From Magnetococcales bacterium (GTDB lineage Bacteria > Pseudomonadota > Magnetococcia > Magnetococcales > Magnetaquicoccaceae): a stretch of DNA of 60,350 bases. Below are positions 18,159 through 31,239 of the stretch, piece by piece (within the stretch, counting starts at the first letter, position 1; every line of letters starts with the position of its first letter). The notes under the pieces are model-generated. The model ran no database searches, was not told where the DNA came from, and was given only the letters and a program-made list of their open reading frames with translations. The position numbers and the translations under genes were made by a program. The DNA is taken from the NCBI GenBank assembly GCA_015231915.1, contig JADGAR010000008.1, forward strand, positions 1 to 60,350. The letters are read 5' to 3'.

Positions 18159-18186
18159 CCGCCCGCAGGGGTCTTTCTGCGGGCGG
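18159..18186 (+). terminator. Strong hairpin between rpsO and pnp
   Basis: CCGCCCGCAG and CTGCGGGCGG pair perfectly over 10 bp around an 8-base loop. No T-run follows, so rather than a simple terminator it may be a processing or partial-termination site; in enterobacteria the rpsO-pnp junction is cut by RNase III and controls pnp autoregulation. Confidence 0.6.
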
Positions 18187-18205
18187 GTATCACTCCTAGG
18201 CAAGA

Positions 18206-20299
18206 ATGGATAGCGTAGAGAATATGTTTAACATACATAAAAAGAGCGTACAATTCGGTGCGCAGGTATTGACCATTGAAACGGGACGCATTGCCCGGCA
18301 AGCGGACGGTGCGGTGCTGGTCACCTACGGGGAGACCATGGTGCTGGTCGCGGTCACCGCCGAGAAAGAGGTCCGACCTGGTGTTGATTTTCTGCCGTTG
18401 GGCGTGCATTACCAGGAAAAATTCTGGGCTGCGGGCCGGATTCCCGGCGGGTTCATCAAGCGCGAGACCCGGGCGTCGGACAAGGAGACCCTGACCTCGC
18501 GGCTGATCGACAGGCCGTTGCGTCCGCTGTTTCCGAAGCATTTCACGCAAGACACCCAGGTGGTGGCGACGGTGCTGTCGTTCGACGGGATCAACAACGC
18601 GGACATTCCGGCGATGGTGGGGGCCTCGGCGGCTCTGGCCATCTCCGGGTTGCCCATGGAAGGCCCCATATGCGGGGCGCGCGTGGCATTCATCGAGGAT
18701 CGGTATGTTCTGAACCCCACGATCCAGGAGATGGAGAACAGCCGTCTGGATCTGGTGGTGGCCGGGACCGAAGATGCGGTGAACATGGTGGAATCGGAGG
18801 CCGATTTTCTCACCGAGGAGGAGATGCTGGGCGCGGTGATGTTCGGTTTCGAGGGGTACCAGCCGGTGATTCGGGCGATCCGGGAGCTGGCTGCGGAGTG
18901 CGGCAAGCCGGCCTGGAATGTGGCGCAACCTGCGGAAAACACCGAGCTTGTGCAGGCCGTGCGCGCCGGATACCTGGAGCGCATGCGCTCGGTGTACGAA
19001 ATCGCCGACAAGATGGAGCGGCAAAAGGCGGCGGCGGAACTCAAGCAGGAAGCGGTCGATGCCCTGAGCGGTGAGGATAAGCAGTTGGCCGGGGGGGTCA
19101 AGACGGCATGCAAGCATCTGGAGTCCGAGGTGATCCGGGAGCGGATTCTTTCGGGCGGGTTGCGCATCGATGGCCGGAGTCTGACCCAGGTGCGTCCCAT
19201 TGTCAGCGAGGTGTCGGTATTGCCGAGGGTGCATGGTTCGGCGTTGTTCACGCGGGGCGAGACGCAGGCCCTGGCCACGGTGACGCTCGGTTCCAAGCGG
19301 GACGAGCAGATCGTGGAGGGGTTGCTGGGTGAAAGCCGCGAGCGGTTTTACCTCAATTACACCTTTCCTCCCTATTCCGTGGGCGAGACCGGACGGCTCG
19401 GTGCCCCCGGTCGGCGTGAGATCGGTCACGGCAAGCTGGCCACCCGTGCCCTGATGGCGGTTCTGCCGGATGCAGAGGCGTTTCCCTACACGTTGCGGGT
19501 CACCTCGGAGATCACGGAGTCCAATGGTTCCTCCTCGATGGCGACGGTGTGTGGTTCGGTATTGGCCATGATGGATGCCGGGGTGCCGTTGAAGAGCATG
19601 GTGGCCGGGATTGCCATGGGGCTGGTCAAGGAGGGGGATCGTTTCGCGGTGTTGTCGGACATTCTGGGGGACGAGGACCATTTCGGCGACATGGACTTCA
19701 AGGTGACCGGCAATTCCGACGGTATCACCGCGTTGCAGATGGACATCAAGATCACCGGGATCAATCGTGAGATCATGTCGGTGGCGTTGCGTCAGGCCCG
19801 CGATGGGCGCTTGCACATTCTTGGGGAGATGAAGAAGGCGTTGTCCGAGCCGCGTCCGGAGATGTCTCCGCATGCGCCGCGGATTTTCACCATGAAGATT
19901 CATCCGGACAAGATCCGGGATGTGATCGGCACCGGCGGCAAGGTGATTCGCGGGATCACCGAGGAGACCGGCTGTCAGATCGACATCTCGGACGACGGGA
20001 CCATCTCCATTGCCTCGTCCAATGGCGAGAGCGCCAGGGCGGCGGAGCGGATCATCAAGGGGATTGTTTCGGACGTGGAGAAGGATGCCATTTACGAAGG
20101 GAAGGTGGTGCGGGTCACCGATTTTGGTGCCTTCGTCAACATTCTTCCCAACAAGGACGGCCTGGTACACATTTCCCAGCTTTCCAATCAGCGGGTGGCC
20201 AAGGTTTCCGATGTCATCAAGGAAGGTGACATGGTCAAGGTCAAGGTGTTGGAGATCGACCGTCAGGGTCGTGTCAAGCTGACCATGAAGGATTGCTGA
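18206..20299 (+). CDS. pnp: Polyribonucleotide nucleotidyltransferase (PNPase)
   Basis: About 697 residues with both RNase PH-like cores ([21 protein letters not shown] and [23 protein letters not shown]), a linking helical domain, then KH ([15 protein letters not shown], GxxG loop) and S1 ([24 protein letters not shown]) RNA-binding domains at the C-terminus. It degrades RNA 3' to 5' by phosphorolysis and is a degradosome component. The conventional N-terminus is MFNI, which starts at 18224; the ATG at 18206 adds six residues and has a closer AGG, so both are possible. A GC-rich hairpin upstream suggests post-transcriptional control. Confidence 0.96.
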   Translation: MDSVENMFNIHKKSVQFGAQVLTIETGRIARQADGAVLVTYGETMVLVAVTAEKEVRPGVDFLPLGVHYQEKFWAAGRIPGGFIKRETRASDKETLTSRLIDRPLRPLFPKHFTQDTQVVATVLSFDGINNADIPAMVGASAALAISGLPMEGPICGARVAFIEDRYVLNPTIQEMENSRLDLVVAGTEDAVNMVESEADFLTEEEMLGAVMFGFEGYQPVIRAIRELAAECGKPAWNVAQPAENTELVQAVRAGYLERMRSVYEIADKMERQKAAAELKQEAVDALSGEDKQLAGGVKTACKHLESEVIRERILSGGLRIDGRSLTQVRPIVSEVSVLPRVHGSALFTRGETQALATVTLGSKRDEQIVEGLLGESRERFYLNYTFPPYSVGETGRLGAPGRREIGHGKLATRALMAVLPDAEAFPYTLRVTSEITESNGSSSMATVCGSVLAMMDAGVPLKSMVAGIAMGLVKEGDRFAVLSDILGDEDHFGDMDFKVTGNSDGITALQMDIKITGINREIMSVALRQARDGRLHILGEMKKALSEPRPEMSPHAPRIFTMKIHPDKIRDVIGTGGKVIRGITEETGCQIDISDDGTISIASSNGESARAAERIIKGIVSDVEKDAIYEGKVVRVTDFGAFVNILPNKDGLVHISQLSNQRVAKVSDVIKEGDMVKVKVLEIDRQGRVKLTMKDC

Positions 20300-20331
20300 T
20301 TTTTTTCCCCCCCATTCCTCCTCCAATCCGG

Positions 20332-20355
20332 TGCGCGGTCACTCGAGAGCGCGCA
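20332..20355. terminator. Weak hairpin between convergent pnp and methyltransferase
   Basis: TGCGCG and CGCGCA form a 6-bp stem around a 12-base loop in the 75-base gap between convergent genes. A T7 run lies upstream at about 20300 rather than after the stem, so it is at best a bidirectional end signal. Confidence 0.3.
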
Positions 20356-20374
20356 TCGGTTGCGGGGGGGAGTT

Positions 20375-21229
20375 TCAAACCTTTTGAAACACGCCCAGAA
20401 TCGATGTTCCCCATGGAAAACGCAGCCAGTGGCCAAGGGGAGTTTCTGCAGCGAAGACCGCACTCAGGAGCGCATTGACCGGCGCGCTCGGGATACGGTG
20501 TTGTCGCAGTATCCGTCTCCTCCGTTCCCGTTCATCGAGGGGCCTGGCGCCTGGGCGTAAACGGCTGAACAGGTACAGCGGCGAGAGAAAGAACATGAAA
20601 TAACGTGCATCACACAAGGTCAGGCCCGTGGCATGGGCCAATTGGCGAAAATCCGCGCGGCAATAGCGACGCTTGTGATTCCAGAATGCATCATTATAAC
20701 TCCAAAATTGCTGCAAAGCCGGCGTGGTGACGAAAAGATGGCCACCTGGCTTGAGCGCCTCCTTGATCTGCCGCAGGACGTGCGCATCCTCATGAACATG
20801 TTCGAGCACATCGAGCAGGAAGGCTGCATCCCATTGATCATGCATGCACAGATTCATCAAATCGACATGATAGCGTTCGGTGGTGGGCGACAATACCTCT
20901 CCCGCCATGGTCAGCGCCTGCAGGGAAGAATCGGCCAGGGCCAGGTGCGAAAATTGGCTTTGGCCATGCTGTTCGAGATGGCGTACCCAACCTCCAACCC
21001 CGCCACCGAAATCGATCACGGCGGGTAACGAACGCGTCCCCGGAGAGGCATCCTGGCGGAACAGGACAGGTTTGCAGGCCTCCAGCAGAAACCGGTGTCG
21101 GCCACGATACCAGAAATGCCTTTGTTGCATATTCAACAAGGTTGCAAAGCCGGATTCATCATAATCCTCGTTTCTGTGGCTGACCGGGACCGGGGGATGA
21201 TGAATCCCTGCCAAAAGCGTATATGCCAT
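20375..21229 (-). CDS. Class I SAM-dependent methyltransferase
   Basis: About 284 residues. Motif I is VIDFGGGVGGWVRHL, the acidic strand-2 end is LALADSS, and the strand-4 motif is AAFLLDVLEHVHED, followed by EALKPGGHLFVTTPA: the standard order of a class I methyltransferase of the UbiE/Coq5-like Methyltransf_11/23 type. The N-terminal FWYRGRHRFLLEAC is typical of methyltransferases acting in polysaccharide or lipid clusters. A hydrophobic C-terminal segment (YFMFFLSPLYLFSRL) may contact membrane. The substrate is unknown. Start chosen at 21229; an ATG at 21253 would overlap the preceding gene by 14 bases. It is probably co-transcribed with the upstream metallohydrolase. Confidence 0.75.
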   Translation of the reverse strand: MAYTLLAGIHHPPVPVSHRNEDYDESGFATLLNMQQRHFWYRGRHRFLLEACKPVLFRQDASPGTRSLPAVIDFGGGVGGWVRHLEQHGQSQFSHLALADSSLQALTMAGEVLSPTTERYHVDLMNLCMHDQWDAAFLLDVLEHVHEDAHVLRQIKEALKPGGHLFVTTPALQQFWSYNDAFWNHKRRYCRADFRQLAHATGLTLCDARYFMFFLSPLYLFSRLRPGARPLDERERRRRILRQHRIPSAPVNALLSAVFAAETPLGHWLRFPWGTSILGVFQKV

Positions 21230-21239
21230 CTCCTGCCTC

Positions 21240-21956
21240 TCAACCTCCTGCATGGTGGGAGTGCCAGGGCAATTGAATCGTCCTCAACTGTTTTCGCAAC
21301 AGCGGATAATCCGGCAGAATGGACCCCACCAATGCCCAGAAGGCCGGGGAGTGATTCATGTGTACGCGGTGGCACAGCTCGTGGACGATGACATAGTCCA
21401 CCACCCGCGACGGATGCAACATCAGCTGCCAGTTGAGATTGATCCCCCCTTGCGCCGAACAGCTCCCCCAGCGGCTCTTCTGGGCGCGGATGGACACCCT
21501 CGTCACGCTCACCCCCATCTCCTGCGCGCGTTTGTGTACCCGTTCGGGCAGATGGCGCGCCGCCTCCCGGCGATACCAACCCGCCACCATGGTCTCCAAT
21601 CCCCCATGGGTCAGGGGTGCCGGGACCTGCAGCTCGTCACCGAGCCGTCGGGGACGGGCGGTCTCCTCGCCCACCACCCGCAACGTCAAGGCGCCATCCA
21701 GAAAAGGCAACAAAAAACCGTCCTCCAGGGACGGAACCCGGCGCGCCGCCCGACGCGCCAGCAACCATGCCCCATGTTCGCGCAGGAACGCCTCCACGCT
21801 CCCCTTGCCCACCAGCCAGGGCACCCCCACCTCGACCGCACCGTCCGCCGACACGCGCAGACTCAGCCGGCGGCGCAGCACGGAGCGCGTCAACCGGTAA
21901 ACCACTTCCTCTCCCTGAATCACCAATGCGCCGGTGGTGGCGAACATGCGTTTCAT
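21240..21956 (-). CDS. YgjP-like zinc metallohydrolase (DUF45/SprT-type)
   Basis: About 238 residues. VDYVIVHELCHRVHMNHSPAFW contains the HExxH-type zinc site with a third His downstream, characteristic of the YgjP/DUF45 M48-like family, and KSRWGSCSAQGGINLNW is the other family signature. The N-terminus is a beta-rich domain (RLTRSVLRRRLSLRVSADG). Family members are presumed metallopeptidases or hydrolases; no physiological substrate is established, although they often accompany restriction systems or housekeeping genes. The start at 21956 is preferred because TTAGGA lies at normal spacing; an earlier ATG at 22013 gives an unlikely Arg-rich extension. Confidence 0.8.
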   Translation of the reverse strand: MKRMFATTGALVIQGEEVVYRLTRSVLRRRLSLRVSADGAVEVGVPWLVGKGSVEAFLREHGAWLLARRAARRVPSLEDGFLLPFLDGALTLRVVGEETARPRRLGDELQVPAPLTHGGLETMVAGWYRREAARHLPERVHKRAQEMGVSVTRVSIRAQKSRWGSCSAQGGINLNWQLMLHPSRVVDYVIVHELCHRVHMNHSPAFWALVGSILPDYPLLRKQLRTIQLPWHSHHAGG

Positions 21957-22084
21957 GTCGTCCATCCTAACGGGAAAAAAATGACCCCGCAACCGCCACA
22001 CCCTTCTCGCCACGGAATGAAAGCGCTATAGTGACGCATGGCACAAAGCCGCACCCCATTCCATACTCCAAGGAACAACCGCGC

Positions 22085-23317
22085 ATGCAAACCGGCTATT
22101 TTGGCGAATTCGGCGGGGCCTTCATCCCGGAGATCCTCCACGAAACCTTCCGCCGCCTGACCGAGGCCTACGAAACCGCCCGCGCGGACCCGGCGTTCTG
22201 GAACGAATACCTCCGGCTCATGGAAAACTACTCCGGTCGCCCCACCCCTTTGACCTTCGCCGAGAATCTCTCCCGCCGGTTCGACCGCCGCATCTACATC
22301 AAACGGGAAGACCTCAATCAAACCGGGGCGCACAAGGCCAACAACGTCATGGGGCAGGGCCTGCTCATGCGGCGCATGGGCAAAACCCGCGCCATCGCCG
22401 AAACCGGCGCCGGCCAGCACGGCATGGCCTGCGCCACCATGGCCGCCCGCATGGGCTTCGAATGCACGATCTACATGGGCGCCGAGGACGTGGAACGACA
22501 ACGCTCCAATGTCTTCTGGATGGAACGCCTGGGGGCCACCGTGGTCCCGGTCACCTCCGGCTCCCGCACCCTCAAGGACGCGGTCAACGAGGCCATGCGC
22601 GACTGGGTCGGCAGCATGGACAACACCCACTACGTCCTCGGCACCGCCTGCGGCGCCCATCCGTTTCCCGCCATGGTCTCCTGGTTCCAGTCCATCATCG
22701 GCCACGAGGCCAGGCAACAAATCCTCGCAGCCGAGGGCCGCCTGCCCACCCACGTCTACGCCTGCGTCGGCGGCGGGTCCAATGCCATGGGGATCTTCCA
22801 GGGGTTCCTGGACGACCCTCGCGTCCACCTGGTGGGCGTGGAGGCCGGGGGCAAGGGCCTGGCGAGCGGTCGCCACGCCGCGCGCCTGGCCTCCGGAACC
22901 GGGGTCGTCGGCGTGGCGCAAGGCTACAAGACCTTCTTTTTGCAAAACGACGACGGCCAGATGCTGGATACCCACTCGGTGGCCGCCGGCCTGGACTACG
23001 TGGGGGTCTCGCCCATCCTGGCCCACCTGCACGCCAGCGGTCGCATCCGCTGCGAGGCGGCCAGCGACCGCGAGGTGCTGGATGCGCTGCAACTCCTCAT
23101 GCGCCAGGAAGGATTGATCCCGGCCCTGGAGTCCAGCCACGCCGTGGCGCAGGCCTTCAAGGAACTCCCCACCCTCCCCCCCGAGGCCGTGGTGATCATC
23201 AACCTCTCCGGACGCGGCGACAAGGATATTTTCACCATTGCCGACGCCCTGGAAGATCCGGGCTGGCGCCGCTACATCCGCAAGAAGGCCGCCGAATACT
23301 CCGTCAGCGAGGCATGA
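22085..23317 (+). CDS. trpB: Tryptophan synthase beta chain
   Basis: 410 residues. YIKREDLNQTGAHKANN carries the PLP-binding Lys, AETGAGQHGMACA the Glu and Gln of the active site, and CVGGGSNAMGIF the phosphate-binding glycine loop of PLP. It condenses indole with L-serine to give tryptophan in the cytoplasm, as an alpha2-beta2 complex with the next gene product. ATG at 22085 has AAGGA upstream; a GTG 54 bases earlier is open but non-homologous. It is followed after one base by trpA. No other trp gene is in the window, so the pathway is split over the chromosome. Confidence 0.96.
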   Translation: MQTGYFGEFGGAFIPEILHETFRRLTEAYETARADPAFWNEYLRLMENYSGRPTPLTFAENLSRRFDRRIYIKREDLNQTGAHKANNVMGQGLLMRRMGKTRAIAETGAGQHGMACATMAARMGFECTIYMGAEDVERQRSNVFWMERLGATVVPVTSGSRTLKDAVNEAMRDWVGSMDNTHYVLGTACGAHPFPAMVSWFQSIIGHEARQQILAAEGRLPTHVYACVGGGSNAMGIFQGFLDDPRVHLVGVEAGGKGLASGRHAARLASGTGVVGVAQGYKTFFLQNDDGQMLDTHSVAAGLDYVGVSPILAHLHASGRIRCEAASDREVLDALQLLMRQEGLIPALESSHAVAQAFKELPTLPPEAVVIINLSGRGDKDIFTIADALEDPGWRRYIRKKAAEYSVSEA

Positions 23318-23318
23318 C

Positions 23319-24143
23319 ATGTCGCCCACTTCCCTGGAAATCCATATCCGCGCCCGACTGGCCGAACAGGCAACGGATCACCCCATCCTGCTCATGTCCC
23401 ACCTCGTGTTGGGACACCCCTCCCTGGAGGAGAACCGCCGGGTGATCGCGGCCATGGCCGACAACGGCGTGGACCTGATGGAGCTGCAAATTCCCTTTTC
23501 CGAACCCATCGCCGACGGCCCGGTCATCGCCCAGGCCAATCAGTCGGCCCTCGACCACGGCTTCCGCGTGGAGGAGGGGTTGGCCTTCATCGGCGAGACC
23601 GTGCGGCGTCACCCGCAGATCCCGTTTTTGATCATGACCTATTTCAATATTCTTCTCGCGCGCGGGGTGGAGCGGTTCATTCGCACAGCGGCGGAGTTGG
23701 GCGTGCGCGGGCTGATCATTCCGGACCTCCCGCCCCAGGAGGCTGCGGCGGCCATGGCCGCCTGCCGGGAATTCGGCAAGGGGAATCTGGATTGGATTCA
23801 ACTGCTGACCCCCACCAGCACGGACGAACGCCTGGGCTATATCGGGGAACGGGCGGCGGGATTCTGCTACTGCGTGGCCCGCAAGGGGGTGACGGGCAAA
23901 CGAACCGATTTCGACGCGTCCTTGCGCCACTTCATCACCCGCTGCCGTGCCGTCACCTCCACCCCGCTGGCGGTGGGCTTTGGGGTCAAACGCCCCGAGG
24001 ACGTGGACGCCCTGCGGGGTGTGGCCGACATCGCGGTGGTGGGCACTGCCGCCATGGAACACCATGCCGCCGGGGGCGCGGCGGCGGTGGGGACGTTCTT
24101 CGGGGAACTGTCGCGCGGTCGTCGCACTGCCGCTACTGTTTGA
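23319..24143 (+). CDS. trpA: Tryptophan synthase alpha chain, divergent subclass
   Basis: 274 residues of TIM-barrel type. Catalytic Glu is in DLMELQIPFSEP and the catalytic Asp in ADGP, as in the well studied alpha chain (Glu49 and Asp60). Neighbouring residues differ from the common enzyme: SEP instead of SDP, HLVLGHPSLEE instead of a TAGDP-type loop, and YCVARKGVTG in place of YLVSRAGVTG. A subclass with these sequences exists in some proteobacteria, judged from memory of the family. It cleaves indole-3-glycerol phosphate to indole. The start lies two bases after the trpB stop. The 3' end overlaps the convergent gene by 11 bases. Confidence 0.9.
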   Translation: MSPTSLEIHIRARLAEQATDHPILLMSHLVLGHPSLEENRRVIAAMADNGVDLMELQIPFSEPIADGPVIAQANQSALDHGFRVEEGLAFIGETVRRHPQIPFLIMTYFNILLARGVERFIRTAAELGVRGLIIPDLPPQEAAAAMAACREFGKGNLDWIQLLTPTSTDERLGYIGERAAGFCYCVARKGVTGKRTDFDASLRHFITRCRAVTSTPLAVGFGVKRPEDVDALRGVADIAVVGTAAMEHHAAGGAAAVGTFFGELSRGRRTAATV

Positions 24144-25401
24144 ACTCCTGCGCCAGCGCCTCCCTGGCCGAGACGGTCTTTTTCGGTTCCAGGCTCTCGC
24201 CGAGGACGTTTTGCAGGATCCAGGCGTAGCGTTGCCGCGCCTCCCTGGTGGCGGTGTCCGCCACTGCCTGCAGCTTGGAGAGCTTGAAATAGTCCCCGCC
24301 CAGCAACTGCAGGGCCTTCAACGCCGACAGCTTTTTGGAGATTCCCACGGCCAGCATCTGCTTGCCGACGGGATGCCCGATGCGCTGATAGGCCATCTCC
24401 AACTGCTGCGGATCCCCCTGGTCCACAATCCCCATGCAGAGGATCTTGCCGGCCATGGAGTTGCCATGCACCACCTTTGCGGCCTTGGCCATCTGTTTGG
24501 GGCGGCCCTTCTCCTCCAGGCTGCGCTGCACCAGCTTGGCGCTCAGGATCTCGCCGCCTTCCGTGTCGTCGGAGACGTATTTTTCCAGCAGGGTGATCAG
24601 GGCACTGGTATCGGCCAGCTTGGTCAGGGCCACGGCCAGAATGGTGGTGGCCTTGGCGTTGCCCTTGGTGGCGGACAGGGCGCGCACCAGGGGTTCGATG
24701 GCCACCTCCTTGCGATTGACGATCCCGGTGGCCAGGATGATCGCGCCGGGCGAGGTGTTGGACAAAAGCTTGATGGCTTCCAGCATTTGCTCCATGGAAC
24801 CGCGACCCATCACCTCCATGGCCCAGATGATCTCTGCCTCCGGCTGATTCGGCGGCGCAGTGGCGATGGCGCGGATGATGTGATTGACCGTTCCCTGGTC
24901 CGCGATCCCCATGGCCAGGGATTTCATCGCCTCCGGGCTGATGGTGGCATGCCGCAGTCCGTCGATCAGGGGATTGACCCCCTTGTGGGAAACGATGCCA
25001 TGCGCCAAAGCGTTGACCAGTTCCACGTCGTTGGCGACCTTGGACATGGCGTCCACCATGTGAAAGGCCTTGACCTCCCGATGGCGCAGAATTTCCGCGA
25101 CCATGGTGCGCATCTGTTCCGGGTCTTCCTGGATCTTGCCGAGGGCCTCCAGCATTTTCTTGAGGCGTCCTTCCTGGATGACGCTCTCCACATCGACGCT
25201 GCTTTTCTTTTCGTCCTCGACCACCGGGGCGCCGCCACGACGGCCCCCTGCCCCTGGGGTCTCCCCGGTCTCCTCGGACGCGGCGACGAATCGGTGATCC
25301 AGATTGTCCAGAGCCTGAGACGCCTCATTGCCGAGCGCTTCCTCCAGGGTGGCGCGGATCTTGGCCAACTGCTCGCTTGTGTATTGATCCCGGTCCGGCA
25401 T
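24133..25401 (-). CDS. Helical-repeat protein of unknown function
   Basis: 422 residues, soluble, almost entirely alpha-helical. After an acidic/Gly-rich linker (about 45-70), repeated units of roughly 35-40 residues with a pattern of Leu-Ala-Gly helices recur: KSLAMGIADQGTVNHIIRAI, GAIILATGIVNRKEVAIEPL, GKILCMGIVDQGDPQQLEMA. This resembles HEAT- or ARM-type solenoids that act as protein-binding scaffolds. No catalytic motif is seen and I do not recognise the family. It is convergent with trpA, overlapping its end by 11 bases, and has a 114-base intergenic upstream region shared with the divergent exonuclease gene. Confidence 0.6.
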   Translation of the reverse strand: MPDRDQYTSEQLAKIRATLEEALGNEASQALDNLDHRFVAASEETGETPGAGGRRGGAPVVEDEKKSSVDVESVIQEGRLKKMLEALGKIQEDPEQMRTMVAEILRHREVKAFHMVDAMSKVANDVELVNALAHGIVSHKGVNPLIDGLRHATISPEAMKSLAMGIADQGTVNHIIRAIATAPPNQPEAEIIWAMEVMGRGSMEQMLEAIKLLSNTSPGAIILATGIVNRKEVAIEPLVRALSATKGNAKATTILAVALTKLADTSALITLLEKYVSDDTEGGEILSAKLVQRSLEEKGRPKQMAKAAKVVHGNSMAGKILCMGIVDQGDPQQLEMAYQRIGHPVGKQMLAVGISKKLSALKALQLLGGDYFKLSKLQAVADTATREARQRYAWILQNVLGESLEPKKTVSAREALAQEFKQ

Positions 25402-25515
25402 GGTCCCCTATCCCTCGCATTCGAAATTGCAAAATCGATCCTTGGATCTTGTCAACAAACCATCATACAATGAGCACCTGTCTAGGATACCATCTCCACG
25501 CAGGGAAAAAAAGCC

Positions 25516-26145
25516 ATGAACAGCACGCAGAGCGTCGTTTTGTTGGACGACCTGGACGAGGAACGCCAGCGCCTTTATCTGGCGAGCCGTTATCTGGCCG
25601 TGGATACCGAGGCCATGGGTCTGAAAACCCAGCGCGACCGTCTTTGTGTGGTGCAAATGTGCAACGAAGACGGGGTGATCACCCTGGTGCAGACGCGCCA
25701 TTACCAGGCGCCCCGTCTGCGTACCGTTCTGGAGGCCCAGTCGGTGCAAAAGATCTTCCACTTCGCCCGGTTCGATTTGGCGGCCCTCAAGCGGTGGCTC
25801 GACATCGAGGTCGCGCCGGTTTTTTGCACCAAGATCGCCTCCCGTTTGACCCGTACCTACACGGATCGTCACGGTCTCAAGGATCTCGTGGCGGAATTGC
25901 TGGCCATCGAACTCGACAAGGAGCAGCAATCCTCGGATTGGGCCGCGCAGACCCTCTCACCCCGGCAGATCGCCTATGCCAGTTCGGATGTCATCCACCT
26001 GATCGAGATTTACCGGCACCTGCTTGCCCGGCTGGAGCGTGAACAGCGCCTCGAACTGGCCCTCGCCTGCATGAATGTCCTGCCCACCCGGGTCGCCCTC
26101 GACCTGGCGGGATGGGAGGAAGAGGACATCTTTGCGCATCATTGA
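25516..26145 (+). CDS. RNase D-like DEDDy 3'-5' exonuclease
   Basis: 209 residues comprising just the exonuclease domain: Exo I is YLAVDTEAMG (Asp and Glu), Exo II HFARFDLAAL (Asp) and Exo III YASSDVIHL (Tyr and Asp), i.e. the DEDDy set. The HRDC domains of full-length RNase D are absent, a compact form usual in alphaproteobacteria. It should trim 3' ends of tRNA or other structured RNA with two metal ions. GGGAAAAAAAGCC lies before the ATG, a moderate ribosome site. It appears monocistronic; the following gene is convergent. Confidence 0.88.
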   Translation: MNSTQSVVLLDDLDEERQRLYLASRYLAVDTEAMGLKTQRDRLCVVQMCNEDGVITLVQTRHYQAPRLRTVLEAQSVQKIFHFARFDLAALKRWLDIEVAPVFCTKIASRLTRTYTDRHGLKDLVAELLAIELDKEQQSSDWAAQTLSPRQIAYASSDVIHLIEIYRHLLARLEREQRLELALACMNVLPTRVALDLAGWEEEDIFAHH

Positions 26146-26162
26146 ATCCCGCGCATGGCGAC

Positions 26163-27317
26163 TCAATGGATCATCTGCAACAAATGCGCGGCCTTTTCCT
26201 GCATGTCGCGCTCCGTGTCGGCGTAACGACCGGCAATCTGTAGGAATTGATCCTGAATGGCGACGAAAGCATCCAGAATGTCCGGATCGAAATGGGTGCC
26301 CCGCCCCTCGCGCATGATCGCCACCGCCTCCGCGTGAGGCATGCCGGGTTTGTACACCCGCCGGCTCACCAGTGCATCATACACATCCGCCACCGCCATC
26401 AAACGCGCGGACAAGGGGATCGCCTCCCCGGCCAGTCCCTCGGGATAGCCGCTGCCGTCCCACTTCTCCTGATGGGAGCAGGCAATCTCCTTGGCCATGG
26501 CCAGGAATTCCACCCGGGTGCCCAACCGCTCCTCGGCCATGGCAATGGCATCCCGGCCCAGGGTGGTGTGGGTCTTCATGACCTCGAACTCCTCCGGGGT
26601 GAAACGGCCCGGCTTCAACAGGATCCGATCCGGAATCCCCACCTTGCCGATGTCATGCAACGGCGCCGATTTGAACAACATCTCGATCACGCCGTCATGC
26701 AACTGCCCGGCAAAGCGGGGATGCTCCCGCAAATGCTCGGCCAGAGCCTTCACATAATATTGCGTGCGCCGGATGTGATTGCCGGTGTCCGAATCCCGCG
26801 TCTCGGCCAACGAGGCCATCGCCAGAATCGTCACATCCTGAATCGCCATCACCTCCTGGGTGCGCCGCGCCACCTCCAGCGCCAGATAGTCGTTCTTGTC
26901 CCGCAAGAAATCCGCCGTGGCCTTGAGCGCCAGATGCGTCTTCACCCGCGCCAACACGATCGGCGGACTGATCGGCTTGGTGATGTAATCCACCGCCCCG
27001 AGATCCAAGCCCCGTTTCTCGTCCTCCACCTCTGCCTTGGCGGTCAGAAAAATGACCGGAATGTCCCGGGTGCGCGCCTTGGCCTTGAGCTGACGGCATA
27101 CCTCGTAACCGTCCATGCCGGGCATCATGATGTCCAACAGGATCAAATCCGGGGGCGGATCGCCGTTGGCGATCTTCAACGCCTTCTCCCCCTGATTCGC
27201 CACCTTGATCTTGTACCACTCCTTGAGCAGACCACTCATCAACAGCAGATTGTCCGGGGTGTCGTCCACCACCAAGACCATTGGCCGGCTCAAGATCTCA
27301 TCCGTCATCTCTTCCAT
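26163..27317 (-). CDS. Response regulator with HD-GYP phosphodiesterase (RpfG-like)
   Basis: 384 residues. The receiver (about 10-130) shows VLVVDDTPDN, phospho-Asp in LILLDIMMPGMDGYEV, Thr in FLTAKAE and Lys in ITKPISP. A helical linker leads to HD-GYP (about 170-384): PLHDIGKVGIPD, SHQEKWDGSGYPEGL and ADVYDALVSRRVYK. Metal and GYP residues all appear intact, so cyclic-di-GMP hydrolysis is expected. It lies 24 bases after the large hybrid kinase, whose HPt domain probably phosphorylates it. GGGAG lies three bases before the ATG. Confidence 0.9.
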   Translation of the reverse strand: MEEMTDEILSRPMVLVVDDTPDNLLLMSGLLKEWYKIKVANQGEKALKIANGDPPPDLILLDIMMPGMDGYEVCRQLKAKARTRDIPVIFLTAKAEVEDEKRGLDLGAVDYITKPISPPIVLARVKTHLALKATADFLRDKNDYLALEVARRTQEVMAIQDVTILAMASLAETRDSDTGNHIRRTQYYVKALAEHLREHPRFAGQLHDGVIEMLFKSAPLHDIGKVGIPDRILLKPGRFTPEEFEVMKTHTTLGRDAIAMAEERLGTRVEFLAMAKEIACSHQEKWDGSGYPEGLAGEAIPLSARLMAVADVYDALVSRRVYKPGMPHAEAVAIMREGRGTHFDPDILDAFVAIQDQFLQIAGRYADTERDMQEKAAHLLQMIH

Positions 27318-27341
27318 GCGCTCCCAACCCCCTGCCCCGCG

Positions 27342-30992
<3,651 letters not shown>

Positions 30993-31079
30993 TTCGCAAG
31001 CCTCATATGCTTTGTTTGCAAGAGTATCTTGCAAAAAGTCGGATGCCGCTGGCAAGGCAGCCGCGACCGTGAAGCCGGT

Positions 31080-31109
31080 ATTTTGGCCTATAATCCCATG
31101 CAACGTCAA
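31080..31109 (-). promoter_or_regulatory. Candidate promoter of the hybrid kinase operon
   Basis: On the minus strand TTGACG (31104-31109) and CAAAAT (31080-31085) are 18 bases apart, about 90 bases before the kinase start. The -35 hexamer is close to consensus, the -10 only moderate. Confidence 0.4.
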
Positions 31110-31239
31110 GAATTGCGAATAGGGCGCATCACGACTGCGGGCAAAGGTTCATCTTGAGGGGGGGTGGAGATCGATGCGGGGAAAAGGGTTTCAGGATGAC
31201 GGCCATGACAGACTCCATGGAACGTTGTCGCCCCTGCTC

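Noticed and set aside
30993-31239. Possible small gene between the hybrid kinase and repeat copy A
   Set aside because: Short frames on both strands lack ribosome sites and homology; the kinase promoter candidate accounts for the conserved-looking part.
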